Notes under the pieces: model-generated
Told to the model about the DNA's origin: nothing
Seen by the model: the letters and a program-made list of their open reading frames with translations, nothing else
Databases searched by the model: none
Position numbers and translations under genes: made by a program
Origin: Rhizobium sp. BK251
GTDB lineage: Bacteria > Pseudomonadota > Alphaproteobacteria > Rhizobiales > Rhizobiaceae
Direction of reading: 5' to 3'
DNA: 64,000 bases
Assembly (NCBI RefSeq): GCF_004345245.1
Contig: NZ_SLUQ01000005.1
Location: 496,001 to 560,000, forward strand
Part shown: positions 1 to 10,182 of the stretch, piece by piece
Position numbering within the stretch: the first letter of the stretch is position 1
Layout of the letters: each line of letters opens with the position of its first letter

Positions 1-586
1 CGTTCATGCTGTTGCGCCCGGCAAGCCGCTCGAATTCCGTTTCGTTCGCGATGACGATGTCGGCGAGCCGGCCAAGTCGCGGAGCATCGGGGATGAGCGG
101 CGCGAGGTTGAGGATGGTCGTGACCCCCTTGGCGCGGGCGGCAGACAGCGCTGCCTCGACGGCGACGGCAGGGATTTCCAGCTGCAGCATCATGATGTCG
201 CCGGCGCGCATCGTCCGCACGGCGTCTTCGGCATCTTCGGCCGTCACCTCGCCATTGGCGCCCGGAACGACGACGATCATGTTCTCGCCGTCGCCACCGA
301 CAAGAATAAGGGCGGTCCCGGTCGCTGCCTCGACGCGCTTGACGCCGGAAAGATCGGTGCCGGCCTCGCCGAGAAGCGCGACCGCCGGCTCGGCAAAGCC
401 ATCATTGCCGAATGCGCCGGTCATGGCCACTTTCGAGCCGGCTCGACGTGCCGCAAGCGCCTGGTTTGCGCCCTTGCCACCAGCCGCGGTCGAAAAATTG
501 TTTCCGGCGATCGTTTCCCCCGGTTCCGGCAGCCGCTCGGCCGTCGCGATGAGATCCATGTTGATGGAGCCGAAAACTGTAATCAT
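1..586 (-). CDS. rbsK: Ribokinase, N-terminal part (runs off the left edge)
   Basis: Reading leftward from the ATG at 586, an open frame reaches the window edge (about 195 codons). It begins MITVFGSINMDLIATAERLP and has the substrate-binding AAGGKGANQALAARRAG segment near residue 40, the N-terminal signature of PfkB-family ribokinases. Ribokinase phosphorylates D-ribose to ribose 5-phosphate with ATP in the cytosol. The C-terminal catalytic GAGD segment lies outside the window. An AAAAAGGGA ribosome site precedes the ATG. The neighbour at its 5' side, rmuC, reads the same way about 50 bases upstream, so read-through is possible. Confidence 0.9.
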   Translation of the reverse strand, partial: MITVFGSINMDLIATAERLPEPGETIAGNNFSTAAGGKGANQALAARRAGSKVAMTGAFGNDGFAEPAVALLGEAGTDLSGVKRVEAATGTALILVGGDGENMIVVVPGANGEVTAEDAEDAVRTMRAGDIMMLQLEIPAVAVEAALSAARAKGVTTILNLAPLIPDAPRLGRLADIVIANETEFERLAGRNSMN

Positions 587-638
587 CTGGCGGTCCCGTC
601 CCTTTTTGCTTCGTTTTGACGGACACTGCCCGAAGCGC

Positions 639-1877
639 TCAGTCCTCGTCAACCACTCTCAGCTTGAGCATGCCCGTGCGGCTTTCAACCGACTTTGTGG
701 CCGGTGCCTCGCTTTCCGCGGCAGCCGCGCTCTCGCCCTTGCCATCGAACTCAAGCGCCTCTATCCGCGCGCCGCGCCGCGTCAGCTTATCTGCCGACGT
801 GACGATCATGTCGACATCCTTCTGCGCCATGGCGAAGTGGCCCTGCAGCTTGCGCACCCGCTCGTCGAGCCTCGCGAGGTCATCCATCAGATGTGCGACC
901 TCTCCCTGGATGAGGTGCGCCTGCTCGCGCATCCGCTGGTCCTTCAGCACGGCCTGCATGACCTGGATGGAGAGCATCAGCAGCGAAGGCGAAACGATGA
1001 CGACCCGCGAGCGATGGCCCCTCTGGACGACTGCTTCGAAATTCTCATGGATTTCTGCAAAGACCGACTCGGAGGGAACGAAGAGAAAGGCCGTATCCTG
1101 CGTCTCTCCCTGGAGAAGGTATTTCTCGGCGATGTCGCGTATATGCACGTCCATGTCCCGCCGGAACTGCTGCTGCGCGGCTTTTGCCGCCTCCGGGCTC
1201 GGCGCGGCGCGGATCGCATTCCACGCCTCGAGCGGAAATTTCGCATCGATCACGAGGGGAGGTGCGCCGTTCGGCATCCGGATCGTGCAATCGGGCCGCA
1301 TCCCGTTCGAAAGGACCGGCTGAAACGCGTAGGCTCCGTGCGGCAGGCCGTCGGCAACGATCGTCTCCATGCGTGCCTGGCCGAAAGCGCCGCGCGTCTG
1401 CTTGTTGGAAAGGATGGCCTGCAGGCCGACGACATCTTTTGCCAGTGACTGGATGTTGTTTTGCGCGGCGTCGATCACCGCCAGCCTTTCCTGCAGCTTT
1501 CGCAGGTTCTCGTGTGTCGACTTCGTCTGGTCGTTGATCGTGCTGGCGACGCGCTGCGACATTCCGTCCAGCCGCTGGTTGACGGCATGGTTGAATTCGG
1601 CCTGCCTCGATCCGAAAACCTCGGCGATTGTCGCGAGTCTCCCCTGCATTTCCGCCTGGAGGCGCAGGAGCTCTGCCATGCGCTTTTCCGTCTCCATGGT
1701 CTGCAGCGCTGCTTCGGCCAACGCCCGGCGTTGAAGTGCACGGCTGCGTAGGGCGGCAATCAAGATGAAGACGACGACGATGCCGATAGCGGCGAGGCCC
1801 GGCGCGCCGCCGGGAAAGGTCTGGGTGAGGGAAAGAAACGATGCATAGGGATTCGCAGCAGCCATGCCGCCGAACAT
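639..1877 (-). CDS. rmuC: DNA recombination protein RmuC homologue
   Basis: The 412-residue protein has the RmuC layout: an N-terminal membrane anchor (roughly residues 25-45, LAAIGIVVVFILIAALRSRA), a long coiled coil (about 60-160), then the nuclease-like core with FQPVLSNGMRPDCTIRMPNG and VIDAKFPLEAWNAI. RmuC family proteins limit inversions between short inverted repeats, probably as a nuclease at stalled forks; that role is family knowledge. The C-terminal tail (SAAAAESEAPATKSVESRTG) is low complexity. It reads away from the chemoreceptor at 2097, leaving a 219-base shared upstream region. Confidence 0.9.
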   Translation of the reverse strand: MFGGMAAANPYASFLSLTQTFPGGAPGLAAIGIVVVFILIAALRSRALQRRALAEAALQTMETEKRMAELLRLQAEMQGRLATIAEVFGSRQAEFNHAVNQRLDGMSQRVASTINDQTKSTHENLRKLQERLAVIDAAQNNIQSLAKDVVGLQAILSNKQTRGAFGQARMETIVADGLPHGAYAFQPVLSNGMRPDCTIRMPNGAPPLVIDAKFPLEAWNAIRAAPSPEAAKAAQQQFRRDMDVHIRDIAEKYLLQGETQDTAFLFVPSESVFAEIHENFEAVVQRGHRSRVVIVSPSLLMLSIQVMQAVLKDQRMREQAHLIQGEVAHLMDDLARLDERVRKLQGHFAMAQKDVDMIVTSADKLTRRGARIEALEFDGKGESAAAAESEAPATKSVESRTGMLKLRVVDED

Positions 1878-2096
1878 AACAGAACTTCGCGCGATATCCA
1901 GATCAAAACGAGAACAAGCATGCGGCCGCGGGTGGCCTGCTCATCGGTGAAGCAGCGGTATCTAAACGAGAATTAGCGCCGGGCGATTAACCAATGATCA
2001 ATCATATTCGCTGAAAGCTGGGCCATCCCACAGCAGGGCGAGCCGTTCCGGCCCAGCCATCTTCCCACCGCCCGATGACCGTCAGGACAAATCGAT

Positions 2097-3602
2097 ATGA
2101 AGTCTGAGAATTTCGACAATGCTCTCAAGGAACGTCTGGATTTCATTGAAATCGATGATGAGGCCCGCCGTACTCTTCGCGAGATGCGCCCCACGCTGAC
2201 CGGGCTCATTGGCGGTGCGTTGGACAAGTTCTATGCCAAGATTTCGAAGACGTCGTCGGTTGCTTCCTTCTTCCGCGACAAGACGCACATGGGCGGCGCC
2301 AAGTCGCGCCAGGAGCAGCACTGGAGCAACCTGGCGAGCGGCAATTTCGACAGTTCCTATGTCGCCGGCGTGACCGCGGTCGGCAAGGCCCATGCGCGCA
2401 TCGGCCTGGAGCCGCGCTGGTATATCGGCGGATATGCGCTGCTGATGTCGGAGCTGATCGCCGGTATACTGGAAAAGCATTGGCCGTTCGTTTTCGGCCG
2501 GCAGCATGCGAAGGCGCTCTCCGTGAAACTGACGGCGATCGTCAAGGCTGCCATGCTGGACATGGATTATTCCATTTCCGTCTATCTGGATGCCCTTGAG
2601 GGCGAGCGTCGCAAGCTCGAAGAAGAGCGTGCACGCGCGGAGGCGGACCAGGCGACGGCGCTCGAACACCTGCGGCAGGCGCTGGAGGGGCTGTCGAGGG
2701 GCGATCTTGAATCGACCCTGCCGTCTGACCTGCCGGGCAATTTCCGCCAGATGTCAGACGACTACAACCGGGCGATAGGCGCTCTCCGCAGTTCCTTCGG
2801 CTCGGTAAGCAAGAGCTCTGGCGAGATCATGGGCGGCACCGAGGCAATTTCGCAGGCGACCGACGAGCTTGCGATGCGCACCGCGCAGCAGGCCGCAGGC
2901 GTCGAGCAGAGTTCGGCCGCGCTCCAGCAACTTTCGGTCAGCGTCGGCCAGACGGCGGCCAATGCCGAAAAGGCCTCGCAGGCAGTTCGCGAAACGCAAC
3001 AGAAGGCGCAAAGCTCCGGCGCGCTGGTCACCAGTGCCGTATCGGCGATGGCCGAGATCGAGAAGTCGTCGACCGAGATCTACAAGATCATTGGTGTCAT
3101 CGACGAGATTGCCTTCCAGACGAACCTGCTGGCGCTGAATGCGGGTGTCGAGGCAGCTCGCGCCGGCGAGGCCGGCAAGGGCTTCGCGGTGGTTGCCCAG
3201 GAGGTTCGCCAGCTTGCGCAGCGTAGCGCCGACGCAGCCAAGGAGATCAAGACCCACATCTCGCGCAGCTCGACCCAGGTCAATGAAGGCGTCAGCGTCG
3301 TCAGCAACACCGGCGAGGCCTTGGGCGACATGATCCGCCGTATCGACGTGATCAACAGCTTCGTGGCCGACATCGCGCTTGCCGCCAAGGACCAGGCGGT
3401 CGGCGTCAACGAGGTGAGCGTCGCAATCCGCAACATGGATACGATCACGCAGCAGAATTCCGGCATGGTCGAGCGGTCGTCGGCCGAGACGCGCCGGCTG
3501 CGAGACGAGGCGGAGAATCTCGTCGACCTGCTGCGCAAGTTCAGGATGGGCATGGAGCCCGGCGCCAGAAACGCTGTACAGCCCAAGCGACGGGCCGCCT
3601 GA
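2097..3602 (+). CDS. Globin-coupled methyl-accepting chemotaxis protein (soluble)
   Basis: A 501-residue chemoreceptor without transmembrane segments. Residues about 10-160 form a protoglobin-type heme domain (VGKAHARIGLEPRWYIGGYA carries the expected proximal His). A short coiled-coil/HAMP-like stretch follows (EHLRQALEGLSRGDLESTLP), then the signalling hairpin tip EIAFQTNLLALNAGVEAARA around residues 340-360. Globin-coupled receptors sense oxygen or other gaseous ligands and act on CheA/CheW; that is family knowledge. No che genes are adjacent, so it would feed a distant cluster. It reads divergently from rmuC and is followed by def after about 80 bases. Confidence 0.88.
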   Translation: MKSENFDNALKERLDFIEIDDEARRTLREMRPTLTGLIGGALDKFYAKISKTSSVASFFRDKTHMGGAKSRQEQHWSNLASGNFDSSYVAGVTAVGKAHARIGLEPRWYIGGYALLMSELIAGILEKHWPFVFGRQHAKALSVKLTAIVKAAMLDMDYSISVYLDALEGERRKLEEERARAEADQATALEHLRQALEGLSRGDLESTLPSDLPGNFRQMSDDYNRAIGALRSSFGSVSKSSGEIMGGTEAISQATDELAMRTAQQAAGVEQSSAALQQLSVSVGQTAANAEKASQAVRETQQKAQSSGALVTSAVSAMAEIEKSSTEIYKIIGVIDEIAFQTNLLALNAGVEAARAGEAGKGFAVVAQEVRQLAQRSADAAKEIKTHISRSSTQVNEGVSVVSNTGEALGDMIRRIDVINSFVADIALAAKDQAVGVNEVSVAIRNMDTITQQNSGMVERSSAETRRLRDEAENLVDLLRKFRMGMEPGARNAVQPKRRAA

Positions 3603-3682
3603 GCCGTCATCGCGCGAAAAAAATCGATCATGCGACCTTCTGATATTTCCATCACACATCAAGATGCGTTATGGGAAATCGC

Positions 3683-4198
3683 ATGACCATCAAGCCTCTC
3701 ATCATTTTGCCCGATCCGCTCCTGCGCCAGCTTTCCAAGCCGGTCGAGCGGGTCGATGCCGATATCCGGCGCCTTGCCGACGACATGCTCGAAACGATGT
3801 ATGACGCGCCGGGCATCGGGCTCGCCGCCATTCAGATCGGCGTTCCGCGCCGCATGCTGGTAATCGACGTTTCCAAAGAGGGAGAGGAAAAGAAGCCTCT
3901 CGTCTTCATCAATCCAGAAATCGTCTCTTCTTCCGACGAACGCTCGGTCTACGAGGAAGGCTGCCTTTCGATCCCGGACTATTATGCCGAGGTCGAGCGC
4001 CCGGCCGCCGTGAGCGTGAAATATCTCGATCGCGATGGCAAGGAACAGACCGTCGAAGCCGACGGATTGCTCGCCACGTGCCTGCAGCACGAGATCGATC
4101 ACCTGAACGGCGTGCTCTTCATCGATCATATTTCTCGGCTGAAGCGTGAGATGGTGATCAAGAAATTCACGAAGGCGGCCAAGGCCAAGGTGCTCTGA
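3683..4198 (+). CDS. def: Peptide deformylase
   Basis: Removes the N-formyl group from nascent proteins at the ribosome. All three metallo-deformylase motifs are present: [18 protein letters not shown] and QHEIDHLNG (the HExxH-type site gives two metal His and the catalytic Glu; the Cys of EGCLS is the third ligand). I chose the internal ATG at 3683 ([14 protein letters not shown]) because GGGAAA sits at good spacing before it, whereas the ATG at 3671 has no clear ribosome site. The resulting 171 residues match the family. It leads the def-fmt-truA group, which couples removal of the formyl group with its addition. Confidence 0.95.
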   Translation: MTIKPLIILPDPLLRQLSKPVERVDADIRRLADDMLETMYDAPGIGLAAIQIGVPRRMLVIDVSKEGEEKKPLVFINPEIVSSSDERSVYEEGCLSIPDYYAEVERPAAVSVKYLDRDGKEQTVEADGLLATCLQHEIDHLNGVLFIDHISRLKREMVIKKFTKAAKAKVL

Positions 4199-4309
4199 AC
4201 AAGCCGGTTTGTACGGCCGGTTCCGAGCCGTTATCATGGCGTCGATGTCCAACGGAGGTCGGGGCCGCAGGCATTGCTTGCAAACCCAGGCCCCAGACGG
4301 CGAGATGAA

Positions 4310-5245
4310 ATGTCCCTTCGCATCATTTTCATGGGTACCCCGGAATTCTCCGTCCCGACGCTTCGCTTGCTCGTCGATGCCGACCACACCATCCTCGCAG
4401 CCTATACGCAGCCGCCCCGTCCCGGCGGCCGGCGCGGTCTTGACCTGCAGAAATCGCCTGTGCACCAGGCGGCAGAGCTTCTGGGGCTGCCGGTCTTCAC
4501 GCCCGTCAACTTCAAGGATCCGGAAGAGCGCCGGCGCTTCCGGGAGCTCGGGGCGGATGTCGCGGTGGTCGTTGCCTATGGCCTCCTCCTGCCCGAGGAA
4601 ATCCTGACCGGTACGCGCTACGGCTGCTACAACGGTCATGCGTCGCTACTGCCGCGCTGGCGCGGAGCGGCTCCCATCCAGCGGGCGATCATGGCCGGCG
4701 ACAGGAAGACCGGCATGATGGTCATGAAGATGGACAAGGGTCTCGACACTGGCCCGGTAGCGCTGACGCGCGAGGTCGAAATCGGCGAGACGATGACGGC
4801 CGGAGAGCTGCACGACAAGCTCATGCACGTCGGCGCCAAGGCGATGGCCGAAGCCATGGTCAAGCTCGAGATGGACGATTTGCCCCTTACCCCGCAGTCG
4901 GACGAGGGCGTCGTCTACGCAACGAAGATCGACAAGGCAGAGACGCGCATCGATTTTGCCAGGCCCGCGGTCGAGGTTCACAACCATATCTGCGGCCTGT
5001 CGCCCTTTCCGGGTGCATGGTTCGAGATGGAGATTGCCGGCAGGCCCGAGCGCGTGAAGGTTCTGGGCTCGGAGGCTGCGGACGGCTCGGGTTCGGTCGG
5101 CGAGGTCCTGGACGACATGCTCACTGTCGCCTGCGGCACGGGCGCCGTGCGGCTGACGAGGCTGCAGAAGGCGGGCGGCAAGCCTCTCGCGGTCGCTGAT
5201 TTCCTGCGCGGCGTTCCGGTTGCGCGCGGCTCGAGGCTCGCCTAA
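4310..5245 (+). CDS. fmt: Methionyl-tRNA formyltransferase
   Basis: Transfers a formyl group from 10-formyltetrahydrofolate to initiator Met-tRNA. The product starts [18 protein letters not shown], the standard N-terminus, which is why the ATG at 4310 is preferred over the in-frame one at 4274. The catalytic loop [20 protein letters not shown] carries the Asn-His pair of the hydrolase/transferase fold. The SLLPRWRG signature and C-terminal RNA-binding barrel ([17 protein letters not shown] onward) are intact. The stop codon overlaps the truA start as TAATG, indicating coupled translation. Confidence 0.95.
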   Translation: MSLRIIFMGTPEFSVPTLRLLVDADHTILAAYTQPPRPGGRRGLDLQKSPVHQAAELLGLPVFTPVNFKDPEERRRFRELGADVAVVVAYGLLLPEEILTGTRYGCYNGHASLLPRWRGAAPIQRAIMAGDRKTGMMVMKMDKGLDTGPVALTREVEIGETMTAGELHDKLMHVGAKAMAEAMVKLEMDDLPLTPQSDEGVVYATKIDKAETRIDFARPAVEVHNHICGLSPFPGAWFEMEIAGRPERVKVLGSEAADGSGSVGEVLDDMLTVACGTGAVRLTRLQKAGGKPLAVADFLRGVPVARGSRLA

Positions 5246-6048
5246 TGCCGCGTTACCGCATGACCGTCGAATATGACGGCACGTCCTATGTCGGCTGGCA
5301 GCGGCAGGAAAACGGTCCCTCGGTACAGGGCGCCATCGAAGCTGCGGTTCTGTCATTGACGGGCGAAACAGTCTCCATCCGCGGCGCCGGGCGCACCGAT
5401 TCCGGCGTTCATGCGCTGGGGCAGGTGATCCATGCCGATCTTTCGAAGGAATGGTCGCCGTTCAAGCTGCAGAATGCGCTGAACGCGCATCTGAGGCTCG
5501 CTGGCCAGCAGGTGGCGATCATCGAGACCGAGACGGCGAGCGAGCATTTCGATGCGCGCTTCTCGGCGTTGAGACGGCACTACCTCTACCGCATCATATC
5601 GCGCCGCGCGCCGTTGGCGCTGGAGGCCGGCCGCGCCTGGTGGGTGGCCAAGGCGCTCGATCATGAGGTGATGCATGAGGCAGCTCAGGCGCTCGTCGGC
5701 AGGCACGACTTCTCGACCTTCCGCTCCGCCCACTGCCAGGCAAACAGCCCCGTCAGGACGCTCGACCGCCTCGACGTTACGCGCAGCGGCGAACTGATCG
5801 AAATTCGTGCCTCGGCGCAAAGCTTCCTTCACAATCAGATACGTTCCTTCGCCGGCACGCTGAAGCTTGCGGGCGAGGGCAAGTGGACCGTCGATGATGT
5901 GAAGGCCGCACTCGAGGCGAGGGACAGGAAGGCCTGCGGACCGGTCGCGCCGCCGGAGGGTCTCTATTTCATGCGCGTGGACTATCCGGCGGTAATCACC
6001 CCGCGCCGCGTCGACAACGTCACGGAGGATGACGGCGATCTCTCGTGA
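5245..6048 (+). CDS. truA: tRNA pseudouridine(38-40) synthase TruA
   Basis: Isomerises uridines 38-40 in the tRNA anticodon arm to pseudouridine. The catalytic aspartate is in [18 protein letters not shown] (near residue 52) and the N-terminal [12 protein letters not shown] segment is typical. At 267 residues it is full length. It overlaps the fmt stop by one base and is the last gene of the def-fmt-truA run, converging with the membrane-protein gene that ends at 6074. Confidence 0.95.
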   Translation: MPRYRMTVEYDGTSYVGWQRQENGPSVQGAIEAAVLSLTGETVSIRGAGRTDSGVHALGQVIHADLSKEWSPFKLQNALNAHLRLAGQQVAIIETETASEHFDARFSALRRHYLYRIISRRAPLALEAGRAWWVAKALDHEVMHEAAQALVGRHDFSTFRSAHCQANSPVRTLDRLDVTRSGELIEIRASAQSFLHNQIRSFAGTLKLAGEGKWTVDDVKAALEARDRKACGPVAPPEGLYFMRVDYPAVITPRRVDNVTEDDGDLS

Positions 6049-6073
6049 CCGCTGTCACCTGTCGCGCTCGCGA

Positions 6074-6676
6074 TCAGAGCGGTGAGAGGCCGAGGAAGCG
6101 CTGCAGCAAGTCAGAAAGCAGCATCGAGGGCACGATCAGCACCAGCGTGATCGCCCCGATCATGAGAGGCTGCGTGCCGCAGATCATGCGAAGAATGCGG
6201 GCGAGCGCGAAGATGAGCGCCATCATCACTGCAAGCCAGAGGATTGAAACCAATCCTGTCGCGCCGGGCGCAAAGGCGACGAGCGCGATCAGCAGCGCGT
6301 TGATATAGGCAAGCGGGACGCCGAGCCAGTTCACCGCGACCACGATCGGCGCAAAACGCTCCCCGATCCGGAAAGCGAGAAGCAGGAAGCCGGTGAAGAT
6401 GAGCGGCACGAGCCAGTTTGCGGCTTCCACGAGCGCGAGCCGGAAGAAGAAGGCAAAGCCGATGGTCGTGTGCGGCGGCATAACCTGTAGATAGGCCTGG
6501 CGCCACCAGAGCCAGGAGATGCCGATCGGCGGCAGGCACCACACGATCGCCCAGAAGGAGCGCATGAGGCCGCGATCGGAAATGTCGAGATAGCTGAAGC
6601 CGCGGGCATCCAGTCGGATCAGCAGCCAGAGGCCCGCCAGGTAATACTGAACCTCCTTAAAGCTCGGCATTCGCAA
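6074..6676 (-). CDS. Conserved multi-pass membrane protein
   Basis: A 200-residue protein with about four to five hydrophobic segments (for example [62 protein letters not shown]). No motif gives a function. The ATG lies inside the 3' end of dapE (20-base overlap), so the two are probably co-transcribed and coupled. Retention of intact hydrophobic segments and rhizobial codon use support a real gene. Confidence 0.75.
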   Translation of the reverse strand: MRMPSFKEVQYYLAGLWLLIRLDARGFSYLDISDRGLMRSFWAIVWCLPPIGISWLWWRQAYLQVMPPHTTIGFAFFFRLALVEAANWLVPLIFTGFLLLAFRIGERFAPIVVAVNWLGVPLAYINALLIALVAFAPGATGLVSILWLAVMMALIFALARILRMICGTQPLMIGAITLVLIVPSMLLSDLLQRFLGLSPL

Positions 6677-7850
6677 ACCAGCGTTCGATGAAGGCCTCGT
6701 AGATCGCCGTCAACGTTTCCAGATCGGCGAGGGCCACGCGCTCGTTGACCATGTGCATCGTCTGGCCCACGAGGCCGAATTCGACGACGGGGCAGTAGTC
6801 CTTGATGAAGCGGGCATCGGACGTCCCGCCCGTGGTGGAGAGCGTGGGCGCGCGCGTCGTCACGCTCTCGACGGCCGCGGAAAGTGAGGCGATGAGCGCG
6901 TTGTTGCGTGTCAGGAAGACATGGCTTGCCCGCGCTCCCCAGGCAACCTGATAGCGCACTGGCTGGCGGCCGGGCCGCAGGGCGCCTGCGGTGGCAGCCT
7001 GGTCGAGGCGGCGCAATATCTCGGCCTTCAGCGTCTCTTCCGTCCACGTGTCGTTGAAGCGGATATTGAAGCTGGCCGTCGCCTTTTCCGGGATGACGTT
7101 CACGGCCTTGTTGCCGACATCGATGGTCGTGACCTCGAGGTTCGATGGCTGGAAACTGTCGGTACCGTGGTCGAAAGGCGGGTCCATCAGCGCCTGCGTC
7201 AGTTGCAGGACGCCGCGGACCGGATTGTCGGCGAGGTGCGGGTAGGCCGCATGGCCCTGCACGCCCTGAACGGTGATCGTGCCGGAAAGCGACCCGCGCC
7301 GGCCGTTCTTGATCATGTCGCCAAGTTGGTCGGGGTTGGTTGGCTCGCCGACGAGGCAGGCGTCCCAACGCTCGCCCCGCTCCGCTGCCCACTGCAGCAG
7401 CTTGGACGTGCCGTTGATCGACGGGCCTTCCTCGTCGCCGGTTATGAGGAAGGAGACCGACCCTTTGGGCGCTCCATGCCGGGCGACATGGCGTGCGATC
7501 GCCGCGACGAAGCAGGCGATGCCGCCTTTCATGTCGACGGCGCCGCGTCCGAAAAGCTCGCCGTCCTCGATCACCGCTGCAAAGGGCGGATGGCGCCACG
7601 AGGCTTCGTCGCCGGCGGGCACGACGTCGGTGTGGCCGGCAAACATCAGGTGGGGGCCATCGTCGCCGAGCCGCGCGTAGAGGTTCTCGACGTCCGGCGT
7701 ACCCGGCTCGGTCGCCGTCATCCGGTGCACTTCGAAGCCGAGAGGCGCAAGCATTGCTTCGAGCGCCACAAGTGCTCCGCCCTCCGCGGGCGTCACGGAC
7801 GGGCAGCGAATCAGCGTCTGAAGATTGGCAACGGGATCGGTGGCGGTCAT
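6657..7850 (-). CDS. dapE: Succinyl-diaminopimelate desuccinylase
   Basis: Hydrolyses N-succinyl-LL-2,6-diaminopimelate to LL-diaminopimelate and succinate in lysine and peptidoglycan synthesis. M20 dizinc peptidase motifs are clear: [27 protein letters not shown] and the catalytic [12 protein letters not shown]. The ATG at 7850 ([20 protein letters not shown]) gives 397 residues; a TTG ten codons upstream (7880) is a possible alternative start, and neither has a strong ribosome site. It lies downstream of dapD in the same direction, separated by about 275 bases that include a hairpin. Confidence 0.94.
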   Translation of the reverse strand: MTATDPVANLQTLIRCPSVTPAEGGALVALEAMLAPLGFEVHRMTATEPGTPDVENLYARLGDDGPHLMFAGHTDVVPAGDEASWRHPPFAAVIEDGELFGRGAVDMKGGIACFVAAIARHVARHGAPKGSVSFLITGDEEGPSINGTSKLLQWAAERGERWDACLVGEPTNPDQLGDMIKNGRRGSLSGTITVQGVQGHAAYPHLADNPVRGVLQLTQALMDPPFDHGTDSFQPSNLEVTTIDVGNKAVNVIPEKATASFNIRFNDTWTEETLKAEILRRLDQAATAGALRPGRQPVRYQVAWGARASHVFLTRNNALIASLSAAVESVTTRAPTLSTTGGTSDARFIKDYCPVVEFGLVGQTMHMVNERVALADLETLTAIYEAFIERWFANAEL

Positions 7851-8083
7851 GGCGATCGAATTATCCGGCGGCGATGGCAAAGGAATGGCAACACAGAGAA
7901 CTCTCGCTGCATAATTCCAGCCTTAGTTCGATTCCGACCTGAGGTTAAAATCACGCGGCAGATTCAAGGTTCTACAGCATCCTTTGCGCGTCATATTCGG
8001 CGCGCGGCGCTGCAGAGCCAGAAAGGCTCGCCGCTGGTTTAGCCGATCGGGCGGATGCTGTCACCCATCAATGGCTTGGGATC

Positions 8084-8108
8084 GGACGCTCCGCAGCGCG
8101 GAGCGTCC
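8084..8108 (-). terminator. Hairpin downstream of dapD
   Basis: GGACGCTCCGC pairs with GCGGAGCGTCC around a three-base loop, 18 bases beyond the dapD stop. There is no clear U-run on either side, so it may be a terminator that needs another factor, a pause site, or a 3'-end stabiliser. The rest of 7851-8125 shows no gene. Confidence 0.5.
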
Positions 8109-8125
8109 CTCCGGGATGGGTGTGC

Positions 8126-8986
8126 TCAGTCGCGCAGGAGTTCGTTGATGCCCGTCTTGGAGCGGGTCTTTTCGTCGACCCGCTTGACGATGACCGCGCA
8201 ATAGAGATTCGGTGCCGGCTGGCCGTTGGCCATCGTAGCGTTGCCGCTCGGCATGGAACCGGCGACGACCACGGAATAGGGGGGTACTTCGCCATATGTC
8301 ACTTCCCCGGTCGCGCGGTCGACGATCTTCGTCGACTTGCCGATAAAGACGCCCATGCCGAGCACCGAGCCTTCACGGACGATGCAGCCCTCGACGACCT
8401 CGGAGCGTGCACCGATGAAGCAATTGTCCTCGATGATGGTCGGACCGGCCTGCATGGGCTCGAGCACGCCGCCAATCCCGACCCCGCCCGAAAGATGCAC
8501 GTTCCTGCCGATCTGTGCACAGGAGCCGACCGTTGCCCAGGTGTCCACCATCGTGCCTTCGCCCACATAGGCGCCGAGATTGACGAAGGAGGGCATCAGG
8601 ATTGCGCCGGGCGCAATATAGGCCGAACGGCGCACGATGCAGTTCGGCACGGAGCGGAAGGCAGCCTTCTCGAATTCGGCCGGACCCCAGCCGTCAAACT
8701 TGGAAGGCACCTTGTCCCACCAGGAGGATTCGCCCGGGCCGCCCTTGATGGCCTCCATCGGATTGAGCCGGAAGGAAAGAAGAACTGCCTTCTTCAGCCA
8801 CTGGTGGACGGTCCAGGCGCCGTCGGCGCCACGCGTCGCAACCCGCGCCTTGCCGCTGTCGAGAAGGAGAAGCGAAGCCTCGACCGCATCGCGGATCTCT
8901 CCGCGCGTCGCGGTGTTCACATTGTCACGATCCTCGAACGCAGCTTCGATGATCTTTTCGAGAGAGGCGAGGTCGGTGACGCTCAT
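8126..8986 (-). CDS. dapD: Tetrahydrodipicolinate N-succinyltransferase
   Basis: Succinylates tetrahydrodipicolinate, the step before DapC/DapE in the succinylase branch of lysine synthesis. The 286-residue product has the left-handed beta-helix hexapeptide repeats ([40 protein letters not shown]) and the conserved [20 protein letters not shown] stretch. The N-terminal helical domain starts [19 protein letters not shown]. It is divergent from the LOG-family gene, with about 220 bases between the chosen starts for promoters. Confidence 0.95.
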   Translation of the reverse strand: MSVTDLASLEKIIEAAFEDRDNVNTATRGEIRDAVEASLLLLDSGKARVATRGADGAWTVHQWLKKAVLLSFRLNPMEAIKGGPGESSWWDKVPSKFDGWGPAEFEKAAFRSVPNCIVRRSAYIAPGAILMPSFVNLGAYVGEGTMVDTWATVGSCAQIGRNVHLSGGVGIGGVLEPMQAGPTIIEDNCFIGARSEVVEGCIVREGSVLGMGVFIGKSTKIVDRATGEVTYGEVPPYSVVVAGSMPSGNATMANGQPAPNLYCAVIVKRVDEKTRSKTGINELLRD

Positions 8987-9210
8987 GAGAATTCCTTAAA
9001 CTTCGATCTTTATCGTGGAGCGGGCGGAGATACCGGAATTGCGAAGGGTCCGGATGGTGTTCTGCTCTACAGCAACAGCCCGGAAAATGGAATGATTTTC
9101 GGATATGGTGAGGGCTTGGATTCACGGCCCCAATGATCCATATCCGCTTGCCTGACGTTGCATCACGGCAATCGGCGATGCAACGGGGCTCACGACTGAA
9201 AGGCATGGAA

Positions 9211-10071
9211 ATGACGAAGGCGAGGAATGGCAGGCTGCGGCGCAAGGATGGAGTCTGGGACCCGCTGAAGAGCAGTTCTGCGGACAAGCAGCGCGCAGAG
9301 GCCGTGCCGAAGACGCCGCAATCGCTCTCCCCTTCCTATCGCCTTGCCTATGCGGACGAGGAGTTCCTTTGCCGCGAGGAACTGCGGCCGATCCGCCTCC
9401 AGCTCGAACTCCTGAAGCCCGAGATGATACTCACGGAGAGGGGCATCAAGTCCACGGTCGTGATGTTCGGCGGCGCGCGCATTCCCGCTCCCGGTGCCAG
9501 CGCCTGGGCCGCCCGCAACGACGTGCAGCGCGTGAACCTGGAGGCCGCGTCAGTCTATTACGAGGAGGCTCGTAAATTTGCGCGCCTCTGCTCGAAACAC
9601 TCCGCCGGGTTCAACTTTCATGAATATGTCGTCGTCACGGGCGGTGGGCCCGGCGTCATGGAGGCAGGCAATCGCGGCGCGGCCGAGGAGGGTGCGCCCT
9701 CGATCGGCCTCAACATTGTCCTGCCGCACGAGCAGGCGCCCAATGCCTATGTCACCCCGGAGCTGAGCTTCAATTTCCATTATTTTGCGATCCGCAAGAT
9801 GCATTTCATGGTCCGCGCGAAAGCGATCGCGGTATTCCCCGGCGGTTTCGGCACGCTCGACGAATTCTTCGAATGCCTGACACTGATCCAGACCGGCCGC
9901 ATGGAGCGACTGCCGCTCATTCTCTTCGGCGAGAAGTTCTGGCGCGGCATCATCAATTTCCCCGCGCTTGCGGAGTTCGGCACGATTGCGCCCGAAGATA
10001 TCGACCTGTTCAGCTTCGTCGATACGGCAGACGAGGCGTGGAAGATCATCGCCGATTTCTATGAGCTCTAG
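9211..10071 (+). CDS. LOG-family protein (TIGR00730-type)
   Basis: Has the two defining motifs of the LOG family: GGGPGVMEAGNRGA and PGGFGTLDEFFE (PGGxGTxxE). Family members act as nucleotide 5'-monophosphate phosphoribohydrolases, in plants and some bacteria releasing active cytokinin, but many bacterial members have unproven substrates. I place the start at 9211 (MTKARNGRLRRKDG), with AAAGG eight bases upstream; an in-frame ATG exists at 9133. The N-terminal roughly 60 residues are charged and precede the Rossmann-like core. A strong hairpin terminator follows. Confidence 0.85.
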   Translation: MTKARNGRLRRKDGVWDPLKSSSADKQRAEAVPKTPQSLSPSYRLAYADEEFLCREELRPIRLQLELLKPEMILTERGIKSTVVMFGGARIPAPGASAWAARNDVQRVNLEAASVYYEEARKFARLCSKHSAGFNFHEYVVVTGGGPGVMEAGNRGAAEEGAPSIGLNIVLPHEQAPNAYVTPELSFNFHYFAIRKMHFMVRAKAIAVFPGGFGTLDEFFECLTLIQTGRMERLPLILFGEKFWRGIINFPALAEFGTIAPEDIDLFSFVDTADEAWKIIADFYEL

Positions 10072-10141
10072 GCAATCCCGTGAAGAGCGGACCGGGAAAC
10101 CGTGCCGTATTGCATCATTGAGGAAATAGACAGACAGAAAT

Positions 10142-10168
10142 CCGCCGCATCCTGCGGCGGTTTCCGTT
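10142..10168 (+). terminator. Rho-independent terminator, probably bidirectional
   Basis: CCGCCGCA pairs with TGCGGCGG around a TCC loop and is followed by TTTCCGTTT. The other strand also has a T-rich tail (ATTTCTGTCTGT), so it can end both the LOG gene and the EF-hand gene converging on it. Confidence 0.85.
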
Positions 10169-10182
10169 TCGTAAGGCTAGAC

